A stretch of DNA of 64,000 bases from Flagellimonas okinawensis. GTDB lineage: Bacteria; Bacteroidota; Bacteroidia; Flavobacteriales; Flavobacteriaceae. The translations under genes were made by a program, and so were the position numbers. Location of the stretch: positions 372,001 to 436,000 of the forward strand of contig NZ_JARFVA010000002.1 of NCBI RefSeq assembly GCF_029194005.1, read 5' to 3'. The notes under the pieces are model-generated. The model ran no database searches. It saw nothing but the letters and a program-made list of their open reading frames with translations, and was not told the DNA's origin. Shown piece after piece: positions 7,684 to 16,732 of the stretch; positions within the stretch are counted from its first letter, which is position 1, and each line of letters starts with the position of its first letter.

Positions 7684-8154
7684 ATGGGCATGTTGACTAC
7701 ACACAAGATATCGGCAGACTTATATGACGATAGTTTTTCTCTCATCGCCATACACAGTGATTTGGAGGATTATGCCATTACATATGCCATAAATTCCAAC
7801 TGTGGATTGTATTTAAAAAGGATGAAAAAGGACCTGTGCCTTAACAAGGACATGTCTTTTTCCGTGTTCGACTGGGATGATGAGATGAACGATGTATACT
7901 GGACACTGATATCCAACAAATGTGAAGTTGAAGAAGTAGTGCCTTCCGATGGATTGTTCGGGAACAACATATCCAGAAGAACCGATCACTTGGTGAAGGA
8001 GAGGAAAGAGGTGGATTATTTTTTGAAGGTGGACGCAGCCGATGAAACTTTGATAATTCAAAAAATTAAATCCATCAATAAAATATCCAAGGTAATCACA
8101 GCATATCCATTGGACACAGAGAATTTAAAATCAAAAAGAAATTTAATCTTTTAA
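7684..8154 (+). CDS. IPExxxVDY-family protein
   Basis: This 156-residue protein of unknown function is typical of Bacteroidota, where it sits between rnc and pyk as here. The family motif near residues 102-110 is present in a divergent form (VKERKEVDY). No signal peptide or membrane segment is seen. Its stop codon is two bases before the pyk start, so the two are almost certainly coexpressed. The family assignment rests on motif and context. Confidence 0.8.
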   Translation: MGMLTTHKISADLYDDSFSLIAIHSDLEDYAITYAINSNCGLYLKRMKKDLCLNKDMSFSVFDWDDEMNDVYWTLISNKCEVEEVVPSDGLFGNNISRRTDHLVKERKEVDYFLKVDAADETLIIQKIKSINKISKVITAYPLDTENLKSKRNLIF

Positions 8155-8156
8155 CA

Positions 8157-9599
8157 ATGCCAACTAGAAAGAAGACTAAAATTGTAGCAACCCTAGGTCC
8201 AGCCACTAGTAAGAAGGAAACCTTAAGGGAAATGATCCTGGCCGGTGTCGATGTATTCCGAATCAACTTTTCGCACGCTGCCTACGAAGATGTGGCCGAG
8301 CGTATTAAAATGATAAGGGAACTAAATGATGAGTTGGAGACCAACACTGCCATACTTGCCGACTTACAAGGACCTAAACTTAGAGTGGGTGTAATGGGCG
8401 GAGAGGCCGTGGTGGCACCCGGAGACGAAGTGACCTTTGCCACTGGGGAGCCTTTTGAAGGTACGGCATCAAGGGTATATATGAACTACCAAAACTTTCC
8501 TAAGGACGTTAAACCGGGAGAGCGAATCCTATTGGATGATGGTAAATTGATTTTCGAAGCAAAATCCACCAACGGAAAGGACGAAGTGGTAGCGACAGTA
8601 ATTCAGGGAGGACCCCTAAAGTCCAAAAAAGGAGTAAACCTTCCCAACACGGATATTTCCTTGCCGGCACTAACCAAAAAGGATATCAAGGACGCCATTT
8701 TTGCCATTGGGCAACAAGTGGATTGGATGGCACTCTCTTTTGTGCGACATAGCCAGGATATCATAGACCTTCAGGAACTTATTCAAAAACATTCGGAGCA
8801 TAAAATCCCGATTATAGCTAAAATAGAAAAACCTGAGGCCGTAGAAAATATTGACAAGATCGTTACACAATGCGATGGCCTAATGGTAGCTCGTGGGGAT
8901 CTGGGTGTAGAAGTACCTGCGCAAGAGGTACCATTGATCCAGAAAAAGTTGGTTCTAAGTGCCAAAAAAGGTAGAATCCCTGTGATTATTGCCACCCAGA
9001 TGATGGAAACCATGATCACGAGCTTGACACCTACCAGGGCAGAAGTGAACGATGTTGCCAACTCTGTTATGGATGGTGCCGATGCCGTAATGTTATCTGG
9101 CGAAACATCCGTAGGGAACTACCCGGTGCAAGTAATCGAGAAAATGGCCAGTATTGTCTCTAGTGTGGAAGGTTCTAGTTTGATCAAGGTGCCACAAACA
9201 CCTCCACATATTAGGACCAAAAGGTATATCACCAAATCCATTTGTTACCATGCCGCGCTAATGGCGAACGAAATCCAGGCAAGGGCCATTTCAACATTGA
9301 CGAACAGTGGATATACCGCATTCCAGATTTCTGCATGGAGACCGGCAGCACATATTTTGGTTTTCACATCCAATAAGCGAATATTGACCCAGCTTAACTT
9401 ACTTTGGGGAGTTAAGGCCTTTTATTATGATAAGTTTGTATCTACCGATCAAACCATTGAAGATGTAAACCAAATTGCCTGTGAAAAAGGCTTTTTGGAT
9501 GTTGGGGATATGCTCGTGAGTTTGGCAGCTATGCCTATAAAAGAAAAAGGAATGGTGAACACCTTGCGTGTAACCGAGATAGAAAGCTGTAATTTTTAA
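8157..9599 (+). CDS. pyk: Pyruvate kinase
   Basis: It converts phosphoenolpyruvate and ADP to pyruvate and ATP, the last step of glycolysis. The N-terminal TKIVATLGPAT, the active-site IAKIEKPEAVENID and the metal and phosphate region MVARGDLGVEVP are all present. The 480-residue length fits a standard enzyme with A, B and C domains and no extra C-terminal PEP-utilising domain. A strong terminator follows. Confidence 0.97.
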   Translation: MPTRKKTKIVATLGPATSKKETLREMILAGVDVFRINFSHAAYEDVAERIKMIRELNDELETNTAILADLQGPKLRVGVMGGEAVVAPGDEVTFATGEPFEGTASRVYMNYQNFPKDVKPGERILLDDGKLIFEAKSTNGKDEVVATVIQGGPLKSKKGVNLPNTDISLPALTKKDIKDAIFAIGQQVDWMALSFVRHSQDIIDLQELIQKHSEHKIPIIAKIEKPEAVENIDKIVTQCDGLMVARGDLGVEVPAQEVPLIQKKLVLSAKKGRIPVIIATQMMETMITSLTPTRAEVNDVANSVMDGADAVMLSGETSVGNYPVQVIEKMASIVSSVEGSSLIKVPQTPPHIRTKRYITKSICYHAALMANEIQARAISTLTNSGYTAFQISAWRPAAHILVFTSNKRILTQLNLLWGVKAFYYDKFVSTDQTIEDVNQIACEKGFLDVGDMLVSLAAMPIKEKGMVNTLRVTEIESCNF

Positions 9600-9623
9600 C
9601 AGCAGTAAACCATAAACAGAAAA

Positions 9624-9658
9624 AGGCGTGCATTCTTAAAATGCACGCCTTTTTTTAT
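9624..9658 (+). terminator. Terminator after pyk
   Basis: An 11-bp stem (9624-9634 with 9640-9650) with a short loop is followed by seven T. It closes the rnc-pyk transcript. Confidence 0.93.
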
Positions 9659-9734
9659 TCGCAAAAACAGCATTCTCTTGTTTTGGCAGTGTCCAACTGA
9701 TTCTATGTAAGTAAGTTCAATTTGGAAGGACTAA

Positions 9735-9753
9735 TTGTTCAGTAACAGAACAA
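9735..9753 (+). promoter_or_regulatory. Perfect inverted repeat upstream of the AraC regulator
   Basis: TTGTTC, seven bases, GAACAA: a symmetric 6+6 site ending 7 bases before the start codon of the AraC gene. Placement suggests an operator, perhaps for self-control. Confidence 0.4.
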
Positions 9754-9760
9754 ACAATCC

Positions 9761-10609
9761 ATGCTACACCAATACACCGATTCCAGATTAGGGGCCATTT
9801 TAGGGTTTACGGACGATATCAAAAATGACCAAGAACGATTTTCCATTACCGCTAAGACCATTAAATTTTTATGGAACAGGAACAATTCACCCCTAACCAT
9901 CCAAATAGATGGGATGGACTTGGACCTGTTGCCCGACCAGATAATAACGGTTACCTACCTACAGCACATCTCCTATTCGGAAACCCAATTGCCGCTCACA
10001 GCTATATTGTTCAACAGGGAGTTCTATTGTATAGCCGATCACGACAGCGAGGTTTCATGTAACGGAATTCTGTTTTTTGGAACGCAGGATATTCCCATAA
10101 TAACGGTGCCCAAGGATCAACTTAAAAAGTTCAATCTATTGCACGATATGTTCATTGAAGAGTTTTCTACTCCGGACAACATACAGGGCGATATGTTGCA
10201 AATGCTTTTAAAAAGAATGATTATCATGAGTACCCGATTGGCAAAGGACCAACTTATTGTAAAAACACTTGGTAACGACCAAATAGATACGATTCGCAGG
10301 TTCAATTTTTTGGTCGACATACATTTTAGGACAAAGAGGAAAGTGAGCGATTATGCCGAATTATTGTTCAAGTCGCCCAAAACGCTTTCTAACCTGTTCT
10401 CCATCTACAACCAAAAGTCCCCACAGCAGATCATTCTGGAACGTATTGCACTCGAGGCAAAGCGATTGATTAATTTTACCGACAAGCAAAATCAGGAAAT
10501 TGCTTTTGAACTTGGCTTTAACGACCCGGCGCATTTTAGCCGTTTTTTCAAAAAAATGACCCAAATGACACCTTCGGAATACCGTGAAAACCTGCTTTTG
10601 GTAGCCTAA
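9761..10609 (+). CDS. AraC-family transcription regulator
   Basis: The C-terminal ~100 residues form the two helix-turn-helix motifs of the AraC family, ending in the characteristic IAFELGFNDPAHFSRFFKKMTQMTPSEYR. The N-terminal ~180 residues have a cupin-like beta-rich pattern and would bind a small ligand that I cannot identify. The gene precedes a 52-residue protein and an AhpD-like protein in the same direction, which makes them its likely targets. Confidence 0.88.
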   Translation: MLHQYTDSRLGAILGFTDDIKNDQERFSITAKTIKFLWNRNNSPLTIQIDGMDLDLLPDQIITVTYLQHISYSETQLPLTAILFNREFYCIADHDSEVSCNGILFFGTQDIPIITVPKDQLKKFNLLHDMFIEEFSTPDNIQGDMLQMLLKRMIIMSTRLAKDQLIVKTLGNDQIDTIRRFNFLVDIHFRTKRKVSDYAELLFKSPKTLSNLFSIYNQKSPQQIILERIALEAKRLINFTDKQNQEIAFELGFNDPAHFSRFFKKMTQMTPSEYRENLLLVA

Positions 10610-10701
10610 GGGAAAATTGGTCAAGCCGTCGGGAAATCCTTCCTAACACCCACCCTTCTTTTCGGAGCATCTTTGCCCTGTAATCAAAAAACAGATATAA
10701 G

Positions 10702-10860
10702 ATGAAATCCACAGAAAAATCCATTTTCAATCTCATTGAGATTTTTAGAACTCCACAGAAAACAGAGGCACAAACCGTAAAGGTTTCCGAACACTGTGAG
10801 CAAAAGTACCATCACGATTTTTATTGTGATGCGGAGCAACCATTTGTACAAAACTATTAA
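10702..10860 (+). CDS. 52-residue Cys/His-containing microprotein
   Basis: An ATG-started frame of 52 codons ends 31 bases before the AhpD-like gene. The C-terminal half contains EHCEQKYHHDFYCD, with two Cys and three His within 12 residues, which could bind a metal or act in redox chemistry. I recognise no family. It lies between a regulator and a thiol-active protein. Arguments that it is real are the snug fit between neighbours and a leader region before it; no homology could be checked. Confidence 0.55.
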   Translation: MKSTEKSIFNLIEIFRTPQKTEAQTVKVSEHCEQKYHHDFYCDAEQPFVQNY

Positions 10861-10891
10861 TCAATAATAATTCATTTTAAAATTTATAATC

Positions 10892-11440
10892 ATGAGCACG
10901 ATCAATGTACCTAAAAGAGAAGAAGTAAGTTCAGCCAACCAGGCTATTTTTGACAATTTGGAAAAAGCCGTTGGCTTTGTCCCCAACTTGTTTGCGACCT
11001 ATGCCCACTCGGAAAATGCCTTGGGCAATTATTTAGGACTTTCCAATGCTAAAACATCATTAAAGGCCAAGGAGAAGGAAGTAGTGAACTTGGCCGTAAG
11101 CCAGGTGAACAATTGTATTTATTGTTTGTCCGCACATACCGCTATCGGAAAAATGAACGGCTTTACAGACGAGCAAATTTTGGAATTAAGGGGAGGTACC
11201 GCTTCTTTTGATCAAAAATTGGATGCCCTGGCTCGATTGGCCAAAAACATTACAGAAAATAGAGGAGCAACAGATGCCCATATTTTGGATGAATTCTTTG
11301 CGGCCGGTTGGACCAAGGAGAATTTAATAGATACCATAGTTTTGGTGGGAGATAAAACCATTTCAAACTACGTTCATAGCACAACAAAAGTACCTGTGGA
11401 TTTTCCAGTAGCACAACCTTTGGAAACAGAGATCGCGTAA
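10892..11440 (+). CDS. AhpD-like / carboxymuconolactone decarboxylase-family protein
   Basis: The 182-residue protein carries the redox motif CIYCLSAH (Cys75, Cys78, His82) of alkylhydroperoxidase AhpD-type proteins. Such proteins reduce peroxides or act as thiol-dependent oxidoreductases. It has the peroxidase-related layout with an all-helical core. It follows the AraC regulator and the 52-residue protein, and its start lies in a very A/T-rich leader typical of well-translated Bacteroidota genes. The substrate is unknown. Confidence 0.85.
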   Translation: MSTINVPKREEVSSANQAIFDNLEKAVGFVPNLFATYAHSENALGNYLGLSNAKTSLKAKEKEVVNLAVSQVNNCIYCLSAHTAIGKMNGFTDEQILELRGGTASFDQKLDALARLAKNITENRGATDAHILDEFFAAGWTKENLIDTIVLVGDKTISNYVHSTTKVPVDFPVAQPLETEIA

Positions 11441-11460
11441 GGAAATCGTTATTCTATGTT

Positions 11461-11491
11461 AAAGCCCCTTCGAACTGAAGGGGCTTTTTTT
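11461..11491. terminator. Bidirectional terminator between convergent genes
   Basis: An 11-bp stem (AAAGCCCCTTC with GAAGGGGCTTT) is flanked by A on the left and T on the right. It serves both the AhpD-like gene and the oppositely oriented TetR gene. Confidence 0.9.
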
Positions 11492-12068
11492 ATGTAAGTT
11501 CGGCATCGGCAAAAAGGGACGGAGCTATGCTCTTGGCCATAAATATGGGCCAATCGTTTTTAAAAAGATGACTTTCCATTACTGCGCTTTCATACAAAAG
11601 ATAAAGGCCTCCCGATATTTTCTCCGTTTCGGCACGGGAAAGATTGGAAATGTTATCACCGACCACTTCACCCAAAAACAGCAGCAATTCCTTTTTTTGC
11701 TGTTGAATTACTTTTAGAATTTTAGTTTGATCAGGAGAAAGTTCACCAAGTGTTTTAATGCTCCAGCAGCCTTGAAAATTTTCCTCGAGGTATAGGTCCC
11801 TGAGCAAGTCGAAAATAGCCAACAACTGGTTTCTCCCCGATTGTCTTTGAGCAACATAGTTTTTAAGCCTTTCCATAAAATCAGTATGGCGCTGATTCAG
11901 ATAAGCCACACAAATATCCTCTTTGGATTTAAAATGGCTGTACAGCGTAGCTTTTGCTATATCGCACTTGTTTATGATTTCGTTGACCCCAGTTGAATTA
12001 TATCCCTGAGAATAGAAAAGTTCTCCAGCTGAGGATATAATATGCTCGTGCAATTCATTTCGTTGCAT
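11490..12068 (-). CDS. TetR/AcrR-family transcription regulator
   Basis: The N-terminal helix-turn-helix lies at about residues 8-54 (SQGYNSTGVNEIINKCDIAKATLYSHF contains the recognition helix). The rest is the usual helical ligand-binding domain. At 192 residues it is standard. It is divergent from the M16 protease gene across 247 bases and convergent with the AhpD-like gene. The ligand and target genes are not evident. Confidence 0.9.
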   Translation of the reverse strand: MQRNELHEHIISSAGELFYSQGYNSTGVNEIINKCDIAKATLYSHFKSKEDICVAYLNQRHTDFMERLKNYVAQRQSGRNQLLAIFDLLRDLYLEENFQGCWSIKTLGELSPDQTKILKVIQQQKKELLLFLGEVVGDNISNLSRAETEKISGGLYLLYESAVMESHLFKNDWPIFMAKSIAPSLFADAELT

Positions 12069-12245
12069 AAAATGTGAAAGAATATAGTTAATGGTGGTCG
12101 ATGGTACTACAAATTAATAAAGAAATATTGGGTCGGGCAATTAAACTGATACCGGTGTGAGGGTAAAATCAACTTTTTTAGGTCATGGAAAGGTATTCCC
12201 CATTGGGAAAGAAATCCTTTTCTTAAGCTAACTGTTTAAAATAGC

Positions 12246-12258
12246 GTTTGTTGCAAAC
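12246..12258 (+). promoter_or_regulatory. Palindrome upstream of the M16 protease gene
   Basis: GTTTG-TTG-CAAAC, a perfect 5+5 inverted repeat, lies about 57 bases before the M16 start within the TetR/M16 divergent region and next to a TATATTG that could be a -7 box. It may be an operator for the TetR protein. Confidence 0.3.
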
Positions 12259-12315
12259 AATTTCCTATATTGTAATATTCAATATTATCAATCAAATAAT
12301 TAAAACACTACCTAA

Positions 12316-15096
12316 ATGAAAAAGTTACTTCTGGCCTGTATTATGGCCATTTTGTCCTTTACCATTGGATATGGGCAAGGATTTCAGTTTAAAGCGGACG
12401 ATATTGACATCGCTTACAAAAAATACACTTTAAAAAACGGCTTGACTTTATTGGTCCACGAAGATCATAAAGCTCCCATTGCGGCAGTCAATGTTTGGTA
12501 CCATGTGGGTTCTAAGAACGAAAAACCTGGAAAAAGTGGTTTTGCCCACTTGTTTGAGCACCTAATGTTCAATGGTAGCGAAAACTACAACACAGATTAT
12601 TTTCAGGCACTGGAAAGTATTGGGGGTACAGATCTCAATGGAACCACGAACAACGATCGTACCAATTACTTCCAAAATGTACCGGTTTCCGCTTTGGATC
12701 AAGTACTGTTTTTGGAGTCTGATAGAATGGGACACCTGCTGGGAGCCATTGACCAAGAAAAGTTGGATGAACAGCGAGGTGTTGTTCAGAATGAGAAAAG
12801 ACAAGGGGAGAATCAGCCCTATGGCATGCAATGGGATTATTTAACCAAAGCCATGTACCCTAAAGGCCACCCCTATTCTTGGACCGTAATCGGTGAAATG
12901 GAGGACTTGAACGCCGCCTCTTTGGAAGATGTACAGGATTGGTTCAAATCCTACTACGGAACCGCAAATGCGGTACTTGCCGTCGCTGGTGACGTGGATG
13001 CCGAAGAAGTACACCAAAAAGTAATCAAATATTTTGGAGATATCCCATCTGGGCCGACGGTGGAGAGACAGGAAGTCAATATCCCGAACAAGGTGACCGA
13101 TTCCCGTCAGGAGTATCAGGACCGTGTTCCGGAAACTCGAGTTTTGTTTGCTTGGAACTCTCCTCCTTTTGGAGCAAGGGAAGACCTTCATTTTGATTTG
13201 ATTTCTGCAATTTTGACCAGCGGTAAAAACTCAAGGTTATATCAAAAGTTCATCTATCAAGATCAATCAGCCAGTGCGGCGGTATCTTTTCAGTCTTCCA
13301 GCGAAATCGCCAGTGAATTTATCACCTGGTTGAATGTAAAACAAGGCGAGGACGCAGCAAAACTGGAAAGGGAACTTGAAGCTGAAATCGAAAGATTTAT
13401 CAAGGAAGGTCCTACCGAAGAAGAACTGAAAAGGGTAAAAGCCAACTACTTTGCCAACTTTATTAAAGGTTTGGAACGCATCGGTGGCTTTGGCGGGGTG
13501 TCGGATATTCTTGCCTCTAACCAAACATACCATGGAGATGCATCTTACTACAAGACCCAATTAAAATTTGTGGAAGAAGCCACCGCCGAGGACCTGAAAA
13601 ATACAGCTGAGAAATGGTTGACCAAAGGAAAGCACATTTTGATCTGTAGGCCATTCCCTGAATATGAAATTGTTGAATCTACAGTAGACAGAAGCAAACT
13701 ACCGGAACTTGGTGCACCAAAAAGTTCTAAATTCCCCGAATTGGAACGCACCCAATTGTCCAATGGTCTCGAGGTGGTACTGGCGAAAAGGACAGGAGTG
13801 CCGACCGTAATTATCAACCTTGTGGCCGATGCAGGATACAAAACAGATTATCTGTCCTCTCCGGGAACTGCAAATTTGGCCATGAATTTAATGGATGAGG
13901 GAACCAAGGATAAAAATTCCCTCGAAATCAACGAACAGCTTCAGCTATTGGGAGCGTCTTTGAGCACTTTTTCAAGTCAAGATGAATCCAATGTATATAT
14001 GAGCACCCTAAAACCAAGTTTGGATGCCAGTTTGGATTTGTTCATGGATGTATTGCTCAACCCGGTGTTCCCGGAGAAGGAATTCGAGCGTTTACAAAAA
14101 GAACAGATCAACAATATAAAGCGGGAAAAGTCACAACCCATTACCATGGCCTTAAGGGTAATGAACAAGTACCTTTATGGAGAAGACCATCCGTATAGCA
14201 GTCCATATACTGGGACAGGGTACGAGGAAACGGTTTCTAAGTTGACAAGGGAAGATGTTGTTGATTTTTACGATACCTGGTTTAAACCAAATAATTCCAC
14301 TTTGATCGTTACCGGGGATGTGGAGATGAGCGAGTTGAAATCCAAGTTGGAGAAAACCTTGGGCAAATGGAAAAAAGGAGATGTGCCGACAATTGCATTT
14401 AAGGAGCCGAAAACCAATACCAAAAACACACTTTATTTAATGAACCGTCCGGAATCCCAACAGTCTGTGATACTGGCAGGGCACTTGACCGAAAAGTACG
14501 GTGATGTTTCGGAAATTGCATTGGAGCAAATGGTGAACATTCTTGGAGGTGATTTCACGTCAAGAATCAATATGAACCTTAGGGAGGACAAACATTGGTC
14601 CTATGGAGCCGGGGGTTTTGTAATGGGATCCAAGGAAGAACGCCCCTTTATTGTTTATGCACCGGTACAAACGGATAAAACAGCAGAATCGGTAACAGAG
14701 ATCAGAAAGGAAATCTCCGAATTTACCTCAACAAAACCTGCAACTAGTGAAGAATTGGAAAAAGTTAAAACCAATCAGGTACTAAAGTTACCGGGACAAT
14801 GGGAGACCAATAGCTCGGTCAACAGTTCGGTAAGGAATTTGATCCGTTACAACTTGCCCGACGATTACTATCAAAAATACGATCAGAATGTTAGGAACCT
14901 CTCTTTGGATGATATCAAAAAAGTGAGCAACCAAGTGGTTCAGCCAGATAAGGTAAATTGGTTCATGGTCGGGGATAGAGCCGAGATCATCAATAAATTG
15001 GACGAACTTGGTTTTGACAACATCATAGAGATCGATGCTGATGGGAACCCCAAGAAACCAGCGGTTAAACCAATGGAAACGGATATAAAAAATTAA
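12316..15096 (+). CDS. M16-family zinc metalloprotease, two-half form
   Basis: The protein begins with a Sec signal peptide (about 20 residues), so it acts outside the cytoplasm. The inverted zinc motif HLFEH is at residues 78-82 (His78 and His82 ligands, Glu81 catalytic). The second, inactive M16 half covers roughly residues 480-900, so the 926-residue chain carries both the active and the partner domain in one polypeptide. Such proteases degrade peptides or misfolded proteins in the periplasm or outer membrane. It is monocistronic and ends in a terminator. Confidence 0.92.
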   Translation: MKKLLLACIMAILSFTIGYGQGFQFKADDIDIAYKKYTLKNGLTLLVHEDHKAPIAAVNVWYHVGSKNEKPGKSGFAHLFEHLMFNGSENYNTDYFQALESIGGTDLNGTTNNDRTNYFQNVPVSALDQVLFLESDRMGHLLGAIDQEKLDEQRGVVQNEKRQGENQPYGMQWDYLTKAMYPKGHPYSWTVIGEMEDLNAASLEDVQDWFKSYYGTANAVLAVAGDVDAEEVHQKVIKYFGDIPSGPTVERQEVNIPNKVTDSRQEYQDRVPETRVLFAWNSPPFGAREDLHFDLISAILTSGKNSRLYQKFIYQDQSASAAVSFQSSSEIASEFITWLNVKQGEDAAKLERELEAEIERFIKEGPTEEELKRVKANYFANFIKGLERIGGFGGVSDILASNQTYHGDASYYKTQLKFVEEATAEDLKNTAEKWLTKGKHILICRPFPEYEIVESTVDRSKLPELGAPKSSKFPELERTQLSNGLEVVLAKRTGVPTVIINLVADAGYKTDYLSSPGTANLAMNLMDEGTKDKNSLEINEQLQLLGASLSTFSSQDESNVYMSTLKPSLDASLDLFMDVLLNPVFPEKEFERLQKEQINNIKREKSQPITMALRVMNKYLYGEDHPYSSPYTGTGYEETVSKLTREDVVDFYDTWFKPNNSTLIVTGDVEMSELKSKLEKTLGKWKKGDVPTIAFKEPKTNTKNTLYLMNRPESQQSVILAGHLTEKYGDVSEIALEQMVNILGGDFTSRINMNLREDKHWSYGAGGFVMGSKEERPFIVYAPVQTDKTAESVTEIRKEISEFTSTKPATSEELEKVKTNQVLKLPGQWETNSSVNSSVRNLIRYNLPDDYYQKYDQNVRNLSLDDIKKVSNQVVQPDKVNWFMVGDRAEIINKLDELGFDNIIEIDADGNPKKPAVKPMETDIKN

Positions 15097-15105
15097 TGAG
15101 TAAGA

Positions 15106-15132
15106 GCCTCCCAACAGGGAGGCTTTTCTTTT
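15106..15132. terminator. Terminator between the M16 protease gene and dinB
   Basis: A 7-bp GCCTCCC/GGGAGGC stem with a 4-base loop is followed by a T-rich tract, between convergent genes. Confidence 0.85.
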
Positions 15133-16231
15133 AAAAATCAAATTTGAGTTGTACCAATACGGATTCCTTTTCAGGTTCTTCCTTTTCTTTTTCCGTATTG
15201 AGGTTGGCCAATGAAATACCGAGCAATCTCACTGAATTTTCCAAAGTGGATTGGTATAAAAGTTCTTTGGCGGCCTCCAAAATCAAATCCTTGCTCGCAA
15301 TAAAGTAGGGTAGGGTTTTGCTTCGAGTCTGGAGCGTAAAGTCGCTATACTTTATTTTTAAAGTGATTGTTTTACCTGCAATTTTTGATTTTTGAAGTCT
15401 TCTTTCAAGCTCTGTTGCAATGTTTTCCAGTTTTTCGAGCATAAATATTTCACTGCTCAAGTTTTCAAAGAATGTACGTTCGGCACCTACCGATTTAGGT
15501 ATGCGATGTGGCTTTACACTGCTCAAATGTTTTCCTCTCACCACATTGTAATAATGACTGCCACTTTTGCCAAAATGTTGGTCAAGGAACTCCAACGATT
15601 TTTCTTTGAGGTCCTTTCCGGTAAAAATTCCCAAACGATACATCTTTTCCGCGGTTACTTTACCTACCCCGTAAAATTTTCTGATATCCAGATTTTCCAA
15701 AAATATAATTACCTCTTCCGGATTTACGGTTTTTTGCCCGTTTGGTTTATTGTAATCACTGGCAACCTTGGCTATAAACTTGTTTATTGAGATTCCCGCC
15801 GAGGCGGTCAGGCCAGTTTTCTCGAGAATTTTTTGACGTATTTCCTTTGCGATCAATGTGGCAGAAGGGTTCCCTTTTTTGTTTTCCGTTACATCCAAAT
15901 AGGCTTCATCCAAGGACAAGGGTTCCACAAGCTCGGTGTATTCAAAAAAAATACTCCGGATTTGTAGGGAAACCTCTTTATATCTCTCAAACCGGGGCTT
16001 TACAAAAATAAGATCGGGGCAATTTCTACGGGCAATACTGCCAGCCATGGCACTCCGCACCCCGAATTTACGTGCCTCATAACTTGCGGCTGAGACTACA
16101 CCGCGTTTGGAACCTCCACCGACCGCTATGGGCTTGCCCTTCAATTCAGGGTTGTCATGTTGTTCCACGGATGCATAAAAGGCATCCATGTCCACATGAA
16201 TGATTTTTCTTAAGGGGAAATCGAAGTCCAT
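15131..16231 (-). CDS. dinB: DNA polymerase IV (Y family)
   Basis: This translesion polymerase copies damaged DNA. Palm residues are visible as Asp14 (HVDMDAFYASVE) and Asp108-Glu109 (SLDEAYLD). A little-finger domain fills the C-terminal third, and the last residues (VQLKFDF) look like a beta-clamp-binding tail. I chose the ATG at 16231 (366 residues), where homology begins with the polymerase core. The frame is open a further 38 codons upstream, but that stretch overlaps the divergent CYTH gene. Only 27 bases separate the two start codons. Confidence 0.93.
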   Translation of the reverse strand: MDFDFPLRKIIHVDMDAFYASVEQHDNPELKGKPIAVGGGSKRGVVSAASYEARKFGVRSAMAGSIARRNCPDLIFVKPRFERYKEVSLQIRSIFFEYTELVEPLSLDEAYLDVTENKKGNPSATLIAKEIRQKILEKTGLTASAGISINKFIAKVASDYNKPNGQKTVNPEEVIIFLENLDIRKFYGVGKVTAEKMYRLGIFTGKDLKEKSLEFLDQHFGKSGSHYYNVVRGKHLSSVKPHRIPKSVGAERTFFENLSSEIFMLEKLENIATELERRLQKSKIAGKTITLKIKYSDFTLQTRSKTLPYFIASKDLILEAAKELLYQSTLENSVRLLGISLANLNTEKEKEEPEKESVLVQLKFDF

Positions 16232-16258
16232 TTTCAAATTTAGGGTATATTTAGTTTG

Positions 16259-16732
16259 ATGGAACATTTGGAAATAGAACGAAAGTTTTTGGTCAGGTCT
16301 GAGGAGTTTAAACAAAAAGCCACTTCCCAGACCCGTATAGTTCAAGGATTCTTGAATACGGACCCTGAGAGAACCGTGAGGGTCAGAATTAAGGGAGATA
16401 AAGGTTTTTTAACGGTTAAAGGGGCCAGTAACGAATCCGGTACCACGCGATTTGAGTGGGAAACAGAGATCAGTGCTTCGGAAGCGACTAATTTAATTGA
16501 TCTCTGTGAGGCTGGGATTTTGGAAAAGATTCGGTTTGAAGTGCCTTTTGAGAACCACCTGTTTGAAGTAGATGAGTTTCTGGGTGAAAACAAGGGCCTA
16601 GTATTGGCAGAAGTGGAACTTAAGCACGAAGAGGAACGTTTTGAAAAACCGGATTGGTTGGGTGAGGAAGTAACCGGTCAAGTACGTTATTATAATTCAC
16701 AGTTGAGTATAAAACCATTTAAGAAATGGTAG
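16259..16732 (+). CDS. CYTH-domain phosphohydrolase or cyclase-like protein
   Basis: The ExExK signature of the CYTH superfamily is at the N-terminus (LEIERKFLV; Glu5, Glu7, Lys9), followed by alternating charged strands that line the triphosphate tunnel. Bacterial members hydrolyse inorganic triphosphate or thiamine triphosphate, and some are class-IV adenylate cyclases. The product is 157 residues from the ATG at 16259. The last 7 bases overlap the following membrane-protein gene. Confidence 0.87.
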   Translation: MEHLEIERKFLVRSEEFKQKATSQTRIVQGFLNTDPERTVRVRIKGDKGFLTVKGASNESGTTRFEWETEISASEATNLIDLCEAGILEKIRFEVPFENHLFEVDEFLGENKGLVLAEVELKHEEERFEKPDWLGEEVTGQVRYYNSQLSIKPFKKW

